From assembly GCA_000727475.1 (NCBI GenBank), contig KL647288.1, positions 1,213,285 to 1,277,284 on the forward strand: DNA of 64,000 nt, written 5' to 3'. Positions 12,819 through 23,043 of the stretch are shown one piece after another. The position numbers and the translations under genes were made by a program. The stretch comes from Sarcocystis neurona. Its lineage: Eukaryota > Apicomplexa > Conoidasida > Eucoccidiorida > Sarcocystidae. Below the pieces are notes generated by a model. It had not been told where the DNA came from. It made no database searches and saw only the letters and a program-made list of their open reading frames with translations. Positions within the stretch are counted from its first letter, which is position 1; every line of letters begins with the position of its first letter.

Positions 12819-13833
12819 ACCTAGCAGACGCATGCACGGCGCTTCGCTTGTGGCGCCCGCAGCTCTTCGAAGTCGTAGCGGAATGTCTTCTCCGTTCCCT
12901 GCGACCTGCTGCTGCTGCATCAGACCCAGCAGCTGCAGCAAACCCACCAGCTGCAGGAGAACGAGCAGCTGCTGGAGACCCAGCAGGTGCAGCAGAGCCC
13001 GTTGCAGGAGCCGCAGACGTATCTGTGCGGCGTGAGGCGCAGAGTAGAGAAGGCGCTTCTGCTGCAGCTGGTGCGTCAGCATACTCTGAGGAAGGAGGAA
13101 GGGAAGCAGCAGCAGGTAAAGGAGGAGGAAGAGGGGAAGGAGCAACAAGAGCAGCAGGGGAAAAAGTCTCTGGAGCAGAAATGCTGCAGCCATACCAGGT
13201 GGTGGTGCTTTTGGAGGCATTTAGTTATCAGCGACTGCGCCATGCGGAGCTGCTGCAGCTGCTCGAACGTTCTTGCTTCGAGAGGCTGCCTTTATTTTCC
13301 CCACGCCTTTGCTGCCGGGTGCTGCATGCGCTTGCGCTCCTGCGGCGACCCCCCCATCGGCCGGAGCAGCTTGCTGCTCTGCTGCAGCGCGTAGCAGCCG
13401 CAGACCCCTTGGCTGCTGCGCTTCGCAGAAAAGAACCAGCAGCGGCAGTAGGACAAGTCGGAGGAGAAGAAGACGGAGAAGAAGTAACAGCAGCAGCGCG
13501 GCGCTCAGACGCAGCTCTGCTTGCAGCAGGACAGGAAGCAGGAGCAGCAGGAGCAGCGGCGGCAGTGGCTGCAAAACGAGGGGCGACAGCGGCAGCACCG
13601 GAGGAAGGAGAGGACGAAGCAACGCCAGCACTTCCTGCGGCGGGGGCAGACGACAAAGGCGCAGCGCGGCTGCTGCTGAGACCAGAAGAAAACAAACAGC
13701 AGCAGAAGAGGCGGACGACCACCACGGACGTCGCAGCGCTGCGTCTGGGCGACTTGGCGAAGGTCGCACACGCACTTTTTCTTCTCGGTATGGAGCTGCA
13801 GCAGCAGGACCTGCTGCTGAAACTTTGCTGCTG
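12819..13833 (+). CDS. Large helical-repeat exon with CAG-encoded insertions
   Basis: 1,015 nt, open throughout, entered in phase 1 and leaving in phase 2 at TGCTG|GTGAGT. Three structured islands alternate with low-complexity inserts. Island one: DLADACTALRLWRPQLFEVV. Then Ala/Pro/Gly/Glu-rich sequence. Island two: LQPYQVVVLLEAFSYQRLR, LLQLLERSCFERLP, then LCCRVLHALALLRRPPHRPE. Then a second Ala/Glu/Arg-rich insert. Island three: VAALRLGDLAKVAHALFLLG. The islands have the repeating helix-turn-helix leucine pattern of heptatricopeptide-type proteins, which in apicomplexans usually carry a C-terminal RAP domain. RAP exons lie 9 kb downstream on the same strand, so one gene is the simplest reading, but the intervening exons are not resolved. 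Confidence 0.65.
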
Positions 13834-14640
13834 GTGAGTCCACCACCACCTGCTGCTGCTCTCCTGAAGAGAACAACCGCTCTGTAGCTTCTCTCTACGC
13901 CAAGCAAGGCGCAAAAGCGGTCCTTTATATGTGTGCCGGTACGGGCACAAATACTCGCCCATCTGCGCAGGGACTCTATTGTCTGTCTATACATATCGAC
14001 GCACCTGCACGTAGGTGTTTTCCTTTCTACACGTATGTATATATATAGATGTGCACCTCCACATATATATGTAGATGTCTTCCTTCCTTATATATGTACA
14101 TATACATACATAGAGAGAGAGAGATATACAGGCTCACATATATATCTGCAAGTACATATATCTATTTATACATACCGAAACATCTGCTTACCTATATCTC
14201 TAGGTATACATGTGAAGGCAGCTGCGTCTAGACTTCTTGACTACATATATATGCGACTCACGTGTATACGTGCATATACACATATATATGCGTATAAAAG
14301 CAAATACCTCCCAGATCTTTACGTATACGTATGTCGGCACGTGCACACCGATTTCTTGATGTGTGCATACATACGGATATGTATATGTGTGTGTGTAATC
14401 AAATATATACATATAGAGGCATTCATAGAGAAAGTAAGAACTCCACGGGTGGCGTAGCCGTCTATACGTATGTAGGTGAATATATCCTTATACAAATGTA
14501 CGCATGCGCGCCTCCCTACGGTCTCTCGCTGCGTACATATGTGTAGCTCAATCCATACGTATGTATACTTATGTAAATGCATGCAGGCATACGTGGATAA
14601 TAGCTTCGCTTTCTCTTGTCTACACACATACGTGGGGAGA
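13834..14640 (+). other. Intron-like microsatellite stretch
   Basis: Follows the GTGAGT donor at 13,834. Dominated by (TA)n, TACA and GTATA-type repeats (14,030-14,420). No coding signal seen. Confidence 0.55.
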
Positions 14641-15796
14641 GCAAGAGAAAGAGAGAAATGCAGGGGAGAGAAAAAGAGAGGGACAGAGCGAGACAGAGAG
14701 AGAGAGACGGGAGAAGAGAGGAAGAAAAAGAGAGAGGAAGAGAGAAGTGGGAAGGGAGAGAAAGAGAGAGGCAGGCAGACAGAGAGAGAGAACAGCAAAC
14801 ACAGAAGGAGACAGGAAGAAGAGAGAGAGACAGGCAGACAGACAGAGAGGGAGAGACGGGAAGAAGGGAGACAGGCAGAAAGAGAGAAACAGCAAGAGAG
14901 AGAGAGGAGCGACAGGCAGACAGACAGAGAGAACAGCAGAGACAGAGAGAGAAACAGGAAGGAAAGAGACACAGAAGACAGAGAGACAGAGACGCGCAGG
15001 CAGAGACAGGCAGACAGAGAGAGAGACAGGAAGAAGAGACGAAAAGAGAAAGAGAGAAGAGAGAGAGAGAGGCAGAAGGAGACAGAGGAAGAAGAGAGAC
15101 GAAGACAGAGACAGAGACAGAGAGACAGGCAGAGAGAGAGACAGGAAGAAGAGAGACAGAGAGAAAGAGAGAGAGAGAGGGGAAGGAAAGAGGCAGAGAA
15201 AGAAAGAGAGAGGCAGCAAGAGAGAGAGAGCCAGGAAGAAGAGACACAGGAAGACAGGAAGAGAAAGAGACAGGAAGAAGAGACGGAGACAGAAAGAGAG
15301 ACGGAGACAGAAGGAGAGAGAGGAGACAGAGCAGAGAGACAGCAAGAGGTAGAGAGACAGAAACAGACAGAAAGAGACAGACAGAAACAGAGAGAGAGAA
15401 AGAGAGAGACAGGAAGAAGAGACACAGGGAGCCAGCAAGAGAGACGCGAGACACAAGCAGAAAGAGACAGGGGAAGAAGAGAGACGAAGACAGAGACAGA
15501 GAGACAGAAGAAGAGAGAGAGACAGGGAGAAGAGAGACGCAGGCAGAAAGAGACAGAGAGAAAGAGAGAGACAGCAAGAGACAGAGAGAGACAGAAGCAG
15601 AAAGAGGGAGAGACACAGGAAGAAGAGGGAGACAGGCAGACAGAGAGAGGCAGAGACAGCAAGAGAGAGACAGGAAGACAGCAAGAGGGAGACAGCAGCA
15701 GAGAGAGAGGAAGAAGAGACAGGGAGACAGCAAGAGGAAGAGACAGGGAGGAAACAGCAAGAGAAACAGGCAGACAGAGAGAGAGAGAGAGAGCCC
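14640..15796 (+). repeat. 1.15-kb polypurine (GA/CAGA) tract
   Basis: The plus strand is almost pure purine interrupted only by regularly spaced C, built from GAGA, GACAG, GGCAGA and GGAAGAAGA units. Every frame on both strands is open: Arg/Glu/Gln-rich on plus, Ser/Leu/Cys-rich on minus. ORFs of 250-565 codons here are artefacts of composition. It sits inside the long interval between the helical-repeat and RAP exons. Confidence 0.95.
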
Positions 15797-16480
15797 CGCG
15801 TCAGTTTGAGGGCCCGCGTGGGCAAGAGTAGCACAGGAAGGGTGGATATTTGTAGATATACGGAGAGCCTGCAAGTGTCGACGCTTGGACACTTCTTTGA
15901 GTAGCAGAAAGTGAAGCTTCTTCCTTTGCAGCAGCTCGTCAGGAGGAGAAAACTTCCGTCTCTTCGTCCAGGCTGCAGCGGTGCTGTACATTCTATATGT
16001 TCTAGATATTCTATATATTACTACATGGATGTATAGAGCTTTCTTCCGGTGAAGAAGAAAGTTGACGACCAACGTGGTCACGTGCTGTTCGTCGGCCTTC
16101 GAAATAGAGGCGATACGGACCCGTGCTGCAGTTGGGCCCCGCCCGCGCGCTTCTTCTCGACTTCCACGAAGAAAGACAGGAGACAGCCAGAGGGGAGCTG
16201 GCAAAGCCACCACTTTGTGCGTGAATAGTAAACCCTTCTGTCTCTGTCTCTCTATTCTCTCTTTCGCTGTGTCCTCCTTTCCTTTCTGTCTCTCTCTTTT
16301 CTACCTCTGTGTGGACACCTTTACTCCGGGGGGTGGTGTCACGTGTAGCAGCTGCTGCTGGGGAGAGTTTAGCCGCAGCGGCGCCGCCAGTTTCTCTTCT
16401 TCTCTGGGTAGTCACCAGGCCGACTCGTTCTTGACCAGGCCATCAGTCTCGTCTCCAAAATGTCTCGTGCTGCTGCGCCC
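15797..16480. other. Short GC-balanced stretch, no gene assigned
   Basis: The sequence is less repetitive. A minus-strand segment at about 15,845-16,000 reads as KRRKFSPPDELLQRKKLHF and could be an exon, but it lacks convincing splice sites and continues into the polypurine tract. A CT-rich tract lies at 16,230-16,310. Confidence 0.35.
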
Positions 16481-17610
16481 CTGCGGCTGCTGCTGCATCT
16501 GCTGCTGCTGCGGCTCTTGCTGCTGCTGCGGCTCTTGCTGCTGCTGGGTGTGCTGCTGCTGACGCTGTGAAAGCTGCTGATGCCCGTTCACTCCTCCGCT
16601 GCTGGGTGCCTGCTGCGACGCTGCTGCTGTTGCGGTGGGGACCGTTGCTCTGCGCGCGCTGCCGTGCTGCCGCGCTTTTGCTGCCGCTTCTGCTCTGTTG
16701 CTCTTCACCCTCATGCACCAGGGAATGCCCTGCGGGTGCTTCCGCTGCTTTCGTCCGAACGACAGCGCATCCGCTGCTGCAACGTGGTCGCTCCTGCTGC
16801 TGCTATCTTCCGGCGGTCGACGCACGTTTCACGCGGCCCTTGCTGCTGCTGCCGCCCCTTTCGCCCCTGCTCTTAGGGCTGCTGCTGCTGCATGCTGCTG
16901 CTACTGCTTGCGGCGGCTGCTGCTTGCTGCTGATGCTGCTTGCTGCTGATGCTACTTGCTGCGGCTGCTGTTTGCTGCTGCCTTCTTCACTGCTCCTGCT
17001 ATTGCTGCTGCTGCCGTTGCTTCTCCCGCTGCTGCTGCAGCAGCGCTATTGCTGCTGTTGCCGGTTTTGCTTTGCTGTTAACGCAGCATAAGTCCTCTAA
17101 TCCTGGAGCATCCGGTTACTTTCTGGCGTTCATCCGCTGCGGCTGTCAACCTTCACGAGTGAGAGCCTTTACAAAACTGCTGCTGCTTTTAGCAACGTCT
17201 GCGCGGCTACGCTGCTGTGACTGCACTGCTGGGACGTCTGCCGCCGCAGGCCTGCCGTCTGCGGCTACGAGTAGGCTACTGCAGGGCTGGTGGTGCGCTG
17301 GTTTTCCCTAGCTGGTGCTCACCTGCTGCTTCTCCACTGCTGCTGCTACTTCACTGCTGCTGCTGCTACTCCTCTGCTGCTGCTACTCTTCTGCTGCTGC
17401 TGCCGCTGCAGCACTGCTGCTGCTACGGCTGTGACTGTGCTGCTGCTGCTGCTGAGCAAGTCCTGCTGCTGCTGTGCGCATGTGTCCGGCTGTCGCTGCC
17501 AAGCTGTGCGGCAACGCCCAGGCAACTACCGCACGGTATTCTCTGCTGCTGCGTAAATACGCTCTGACTGCTGCTGCTGCTGCTCAACCAGCGACGCACG
17601 TACAGAGCGG
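16480..17610. repeat. CTG-rich block
   Basis: Imperfect CTG repeats across 1.1 kb. The plus reading is Leu/Cys/Ala-rich; the minus reading (16,412-16,825) is Gln-rich with a balanced C-terminal part. At 17,490-17,740 the plus strand has protein-like pieces (LCGNAQATTARYSLLLRKYA; DDLHQYLAPPHAPQ) that could be unresolved exons of the helical-repeat/RAP gene. Confidence 0.6.
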
Positions 17611-17799
17611 GTGATGACTTGCACCAGTATCTCGCTCCTCCGCATGCTCCCCAAGCGTCCGTCCTGGTGCTGTTGTTTCTCTCCGCAGGTGTGCTAGAAT
17701 TGCTGTTGTTGCTGCAGAGGGCTTCTGTTTCCCATGTGGAAAGCGTGTTTGCCTGCTTCTTCATATCCATTTACACAGACGCTTGCCGTTTCTCGCATA

Positions 17800-18300
17800 T
17801 ACTTGCACACACGTATATATATATATAGGTAAGTATACGTATACATTTATATATCTACACATGTGCACACACATCCACGTAAATATCTACAAAAGTATGT
17901 ATTCACTCTTATTATTTGATAGGTCCCTCATACGTGGATATACAATATATATATATATATATATCTGTCCCTATACTATTTACACACATATATATATACA
18001 TATGCGTATACCTATATCCACACATATAAATATATGTATATATATATATATATATGTATGAGGAGGAAGAAGAGAGTGTGACACGTGTGTGTATGTATTT
18101 TAACAAGTGTGTATGGACACGTGAATATAGGCGTGTGTATTTACGTGTGTATATAACCTACATATACACATACGTACACATAAACGTATAAATGTATGTG
18201 TACCTGTTCCAGTTCTATTTACGTATACATATAGGCATAGACATATACCTACACATAAATATATATATATGTATATGTATATATGTGTGATTTGAGTCAG
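17800..18300. repeat. (TA)n / TATACA microsatellite cluster
   Basis: Nearly continuous TATA, TACACA and GTATATA repeats. Open frames in it are Tyr/Ile-rich artefacts. Confidence 0.85.
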
Positions 18301-18384
18301 GTGTGATACCCCACCAAGAAGGTGGAGCTGGCGTAATGCGGCTTGCTTTGCTGCTGTAGCAGTGCGAAGTTCACCTATTTGCGG

Positions 18385-18483
18385 GGTGTCTGTACACCTC
18401 AATTGCTTCTTTTGGACAGCTGCTGAGGTGTGTCCACTTCACAGTTGTGTCACCGTGTTGCTGCTGGGGTGTCTGTACACCCC
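18385..18483 (+). repeat. Two dispersed GGTGTCTGTACACC elements
   Basis: GGTGTCTGTACACCTC (18,385-18,400) and GGTGTCTGTACACCCC (18,468-18,483) lie 83 bp apart, about twice the 41-bp period seen at 10.2 kb. A diverged copy (GAGGTGTGTCCACTTC) lies at 18,425. The spacing suggests an eroded array of the same family. Confidence 0.7.
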
Positions 18484-18499
18484 AAGACTAAATGCGCTC

Positions 18500-18670
18500 C
18501 TAGGTGGAAACTTGCAGCTCCTGTCGGCTCTCCTGCTGGTGCTCCTGCGCTGCTTCAGGCAGCTGCTTCTGCTTCACAGCGCACTCCGCTATATACAGCG
18601 CGATCAAATCTACGAACGACTGCCCCGTACGTCGCTGCAGCAGCAGCACTTCTCCTACTACTACGACTAG
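18500..18670 (+). CDS. Possible exon of the helical-repeat/RAP gene
   Basis: The plus frame ending at 18,670 reads SALRYIQRDQIYERLPRTSL after a leucine-rich stretch, compatible with a helical-repeat unit. The boundaries are not defined and no phase test was possible, so it is listed as a possible exon only. Confidence 0.25.
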   Translation, partial: LGGNLQLLSALLLVLLRCFRQLLLLHSALRYIQRDQIYERLPRTSLQQQHFSYYYD

Positions 18671-18719
18671 TAGAAGCAGCAGGGGTTTTTCTATTGCTAC
18701 TATTACCGCTGGTGCAAGT

Positions 18720-19600
18720 GACGCTGCAGCTGCAGCTGTTAAGCAGCAGCAGGGGGTGGGATGGTAGGAGCAGCGATAGAACTGCAGCAGCAGCAGCAGG
18801 GGGAGTTCTGCGACAGAAGAAGCAGAGGCTTCGCAGACAAAGCGACATGCTGCAACGTTAGCAGGAGTCCAAATGCAGCAGCAGCAGGAGCAGTAAGAGG
18901 GAAGGGAAGCAGCGGCAGCAGCTGTCGAGGTAAAGAAGCAGCAGGAGCAGCTACGGAGGTGCCGCAGCAGCAGCAGGTGCACTGCAGTGTAGTGGGTGGG
19001 GCGCGAGCAGAAGGATGCGCAACAGCAACGTAATAAAAACACGCATCTGCAGCAAGTGCGGCAGCAGCAACAGCAGTGAGACAGGAAGGCCAGAGGTCCT
19101 GCAGCAGCTTATTAACAACAGCAAGAGCAGCAGCGTCACCGGTCCAGCAGAAACAGGAGCGGCAGCAGCAATGCGGCAGTAGCAGCAACAGCGGCAAGAT
19201 AGCAACGCAGCAGCTTGCGTAACAGCACTACCCACACGCAGCAGCAACGGTGTCAGCGAACGCACACGACCGGCGCCAGCGGCAACAGCAGCAGCAAAGC
19301 CGCAGGACAGGTTCAGCAGCTCCAGCAGCCAAGCTAGCAATTCAAACTTCATCGGCAAGAAATAGGGGAGGCAGGAGCGGCATTTGGAAGCAGTGGGGAG
19401 ACTCGGCAGGAACACCGAGACTCGGCAGGAGAAGTGGCACTCTGCAGCAGCAGCGGCACTTGACAGCAGTAGCGGTACATGGCAGCAGCAACAGCGGCAG
19501 GCGGCAGCAGCAACAGCGGCAGGCGGCAGCAGCAACAGCGGCAGGCGGCAGCAGCAACAGCGGCAGACGGCAGCAGCAGGAGCAGCGCGAGAGAGAGACA
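18720..19600 (+). repeat. CAG-rich block with 21-bp minisatellite
   Basis: Plus-strand CAG repeats. At about 19,483-19,583 a 21-bp unit (GGCAGCAGCAACAGCGGCAGG) is repeated at least four times head to tail. Because 21 is a multiple of three, it could encode a 7-residue repeat in any frame. Coding status is undecided. Confidence 0.8.
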
Positions 19601-19659
19601 GAGACACGTGGACGTCCTTACGACTCGCGTTGAAAAAAATTTCTGCTTTGATTTTAACG

Positions 19660-20339
19660 AGGTGCTGCTGTTGCATGAGCACGTTTATGTCCCGTATCGC
19701 TTCTGCTCCTCCTCGCGGCTGTTGGTGCCCCTCCTGACGGTCTCTGCGGCAGCGGATCATCTCGCTGCTGTTGCTGCTGTTGCTGGTTCTGCTGCTGCCG
19801 TCAGCTGCCGGCGCTGCTGCTACGTGCTTGTGTCACTACTAGGTGGGCCCCGTGATGCTACTGCTGCCGCAGCTGCTGCTGGTGCAGGTTTCTGCTTGTG
19901 GAGTCGTCCGCTTCAGGCACTTTGCTGCTGTCCCAGGACTGCTCCCTGTTCCTCCTCCTGCTGCTACTTTTGAGTCGTGCTGGTGGTGTTACGGCTGCTG
20001 AATTCGTTTATTTCTCTCTGCTGGTGGCTTTCGCGTAGCACGGGGTGCCGGCGGGTCTCGCAGTTGCTGCGCGGTGTAATATCTGCGTGAAGTCCTGTAG
20101 CAGAGGCACGTCCGCATCAGGTGGACCCTCGCGATGTGCTGCTGCTGCTGCTGGCGACTCCTGCTGCGGCAGATGCGCCTGCGCATCAGCTGGACGCTCA
20201 CGATGTGCCGCTGCTGCTGTTGGCGACTCTTGCTGGTGCCGCTGCTGCCAAAAAATTTGGGGGTGCTCCTGGTGCCGACTTTCTTGGCCGCCCGCCGCTT
20301 CCAGAAGACAGCCACTTCGGCCCCACACGCCTAACCTAG
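19660..20339 (+). CDS. CTG-rich ORF region with 69-bp in-frame repeat
   Basis: Plus-strand frames are protein-like at 19,600-19,760 (NFCFDFNEVLLLHEHVYVPY) and at the 3' end (KKFGGAPGADFLGRPPLPED, stop at 20,337-20,339). Between them, a 69-bp unit is duplicated (GCATCAG at 20,114 and 20,183), giving a 23-residue repeat with LLLLLATPAAADAPA and LLLLATLAGAAAA. A minus-strand Gln/Arg-rich reading is also open. These may be exons of the RAP gene. The product is unknown. Confidence 0.3.
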
Positions 20340-20660
20340 ATATATATATATTTTATATATGTTTGCATGCGAGTAGTTTTCCTGGGAAACCCCGTGGTAT
20401 ATATCCTCCTGCCTTACGTCAAAACACACGCACCTCCTGAACACGGCGTGATCCGTACGCCGGCGCCAACAGACGTAGATCTAGACATATCGTCTCTGCT
20501 CTTCCGCATATTCCTCTGCCAACAGTTCAACATATATACTAATATATACAAGTATTCTTCTTATATATTAGGTGAATCATCACGAGTATCTGTATTTGTA
20601 AGAGGAACGTCTACAAGGAGATCCATATATGTATGTATCTGAAGAACGACGCGCAGCGCA
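20340..20660. other. AT-rich spacer
   Basis: Contains TATATATATATTTTATATATG at its start and scattered TATA repeats. No coding signal. Confidence 0.5.
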
Positions 20661-20663
20661 CAC

Positions 20664-21176
20664 ATGCATGCGCTTGCGCCCTTGATTGCAGCAACTGCAA
20701 GGAACGCGTTCAGACGCCTCCAGCGCGTCGAGTTGAAGAGAAACCCGCGGCCCCCCACCAACTTTGTCGTCCGAGTACGCGCCTCCTCTTACGTCTGCGA
20801 CAGCTGGTGCCACGGCTGTGCGCTGCTGCGGCACCGCCTCACTGCCACTGCTGCTGCTGCTTCTAGGGCTGTAGGTTCTGGTAGCCTTTCTTGCGTCTGT
20901 AGAAAAGGAGCTGCTGCTGTGGGCGGGAAATGGGGAAGAAGTTGCTGCGGCAGCAGAACAAAAGCTTCTGCTGTGCTGCAGCAGCTGCTGCGGCCCGCTG
21001 AAACGGAGACCCGGTCGTGCTGCCGGTGCTGCTGCTGCTCCTTCGGCCTGCTCGCTGTTTGCTGCTGTCGGCATGCCGTGGCCTTCTTGACGGACCCTCG
21101 ACGGCTGCTCCTTCTCGGCCGTTTCCGCTCCTGCGGTTGCTTCTTACGCTCTGCTGAGTCTCGCCGCTGCTGCTAA
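20664..21176 (+). CDS. Candidate coding segment, unknown
   Basis: The plus frame has a protein-like beginning (LIAATARNAFRRLQRVELKR; PPTNFVVRVRASSYVCD) before turning into CTG-encoded Cys/Leu. It could be another unresolved exon of the helical-repeat/RAP gene. The minus frame over the same bases is also open. Confidence 0.25.
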   Translation: MHALAPLIAATARNAFRRLQRVELKRNPRPPTNFVVRVRASSYVCDSWCHGCALLRHRLTATAAAASRAVGSGSLSCVCRKGAAAVGGKWGRSCCGSRTKASAVLQQLLRPAETETRSCCRCCCCSFGLLAVCCCRHAVAFLTDPRRLLLLGRFRSCGCFLRSAESRRCC

Positions 21177-21299
21177 CAAACCCCTCGCCGATGTCTATAT
21201 GCACGCGTCTACGCGTCTCTACCGTATATCTACCTGTCGCCTCCTTGCGGGCATATATATATATACATGAATACAGGTACAGTAGATACGCACACTTGT

Positions 21300-21595
21300 T
21301 TCCTTGCGGTCATACATATATAGATAGATATATAGGTTTACGTAGGTATATGGAAACGTGTTCGAATAGCTACAGAGACATATAGGGAAAGAAGCTGCTG
21401 CTGTTCCTGCTGTCATCTAGGCAAGTCGACACGTTGTCCATATATCTGTGCCTTGCGGTCATACATATATAGATAGATCTGTAGATAAACGCGTGTATAT
21501 GGGAACGTGTTTGAATAGCTACAGAGAGATGTAGGGGAAGCTGCCGCTGTTGCTGCTGTCGACGAGGCAAGTCGACAAGTTGTATATAATTCTGT
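21300..21595 (+). repeat. About 147-bp direct duplication
   Basis: CCTTGCGGTCATACATATATAG occurs at 21,302 and 21,451, and GCAAGTCGAC at 21,421 and 21,567. The intervening sequences (a GAATAGCTACAGAGA block and a CTG cluster) align, so this is a two-copy tandem duplication of 146-149 bp, diverged by substitutions. Confidence 0.75.
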
Positions 21596-21926
21596 GCCCG
21601 GTTAATAGCTGTGGACCGTACTCTTCGAGTCTCATACTACAAGTAGGTTTTATTGGCAAAGAGAGACGTGCGCAGGACAGGGAAACAGCCAACTGCTGCT
21701 GCTGTGCGATGGGTCGTCACCCACACGCCGACGTACTCTGCTGCTGCTGCGCGATGTTGCCTCCAGATGAGCGAGCTGCTAACGAAGCTGCGCATCGCAC
21801 ATTTCTGCTACGTGACTCGGTGAGCAGCCTCTCCCCAGCAGCAGCTTCCTTCCCCGTTCACGTCTCTCTGCGGAAGTTCACACCTCCGTACACGAAGATA
21901 TTCTCATCTTTTCATGTACAGATGAA

Positions 21927-21962
<36 letters not shown>

Positions 21963-23043
21963 CACATATATATACAGATGTAGGTAAATGTGGACGAAGG
22001 TATATCGGTCTGTATGTATATATATCTACATATATATGTATATATATGTACTTCTACAGACAGAGAGCAAGCGAGAAAGGGAGCGACAACACGAGAAAGA
22101 GAGGGACACAGAGATTTGCCAAGGTCATTCATATGTAGATACGCTATATATACGATATATATATATATATGTACACAACATTTATACATATATGTACATA
22201 CCACCATGTATATGGATGTCTGTTTTTTCTTCGTGCGGAGTGCAGTGACGGGTGACTTATGTCTGAGAGATGGGACATCTCTCTGCCCGCACATGAGCGA
22301 GCACGACAGCCTGCTGCTTGCTGTTTCTGCCCGCATGCGCCCCGAGTGCTGTCTAGGTGCTGCAGCAGTGACTGCCTGCTGATTGACGGACACGCACCAG
22401 CCGACGAAGTTCGTCTCTGTGGATACAGCAGCGGCAGTGGCTCTGCGTTTGCTGCACGTGCGGCTGCCTCGGCCTTCAGCAGACCGCCGGCCGCGCGGCT
22501 GTTGCTGCTGCTCCCTGCGTGTGTACAGGAGCTGCAGCAGCTGCCGACGTAGCCGCGTTAGCTGAATCTGCCTGCACACGTCTTGGCTTGTTTGCGCTCC
22601 TGTCGTCTGCTGTAGCGCTGTAGCAGCGATAGTAACACGTGTGTGTACATGTAAACAAGAGCACCAAGCCGTCAAACACAACAGCAGCAGCAGCACGGCC
22701 TTCGGCTGGGGCCTGCTGCTTGACATGGGGCGCGTACGTCCTGCTGTTCGCACTGCTGCCTTTGCTGTTGCTGGGCTGGCGTCGTTGCTGTCTCTGTACG
22801 TTGCCGTTACTGCTGCCGTTGGCACGACTGCTGTGACTGACAGAGGTGCTGCTGCTGCTGCTGCTCGTCAACGTGTGATGGGCCTGCACCACCCCACAAT
22901 TTCCTGATGCCGCAGGTGCTGGGACTGGGGACTGCAGCGGCTGCTGCTGCTGTCACTGCCCTGCTGTCCCTTTTGCTTCTCCCGGTGCCTCTCCTGCTGC
23001 TGATGTGACGCCGCTTGTGCTGTTGCTGCTGCTGGCGCTCCAG
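21596..23043. other. Unresolved interval upstream of the RAP exons
   Basis: Mixed TA microsatellite (21,920-22,210) and GC-rich CTG sequence (22,300-23,040). Both strands show protein-like readings. The minus-strand ORF 21,878-22,825 starts with Met, has a hydrophobic segment (VLLLLLCLTAWCSCL) and a basic, Gln-rich region. Plus-strand pieces include CLRDGTSLCPHMSEHDSLLL and a hydrophobic stretch at 22,700-22,860. Exons of the RAP gene are expected here on plus but could not be phased. Confidence 0.35.
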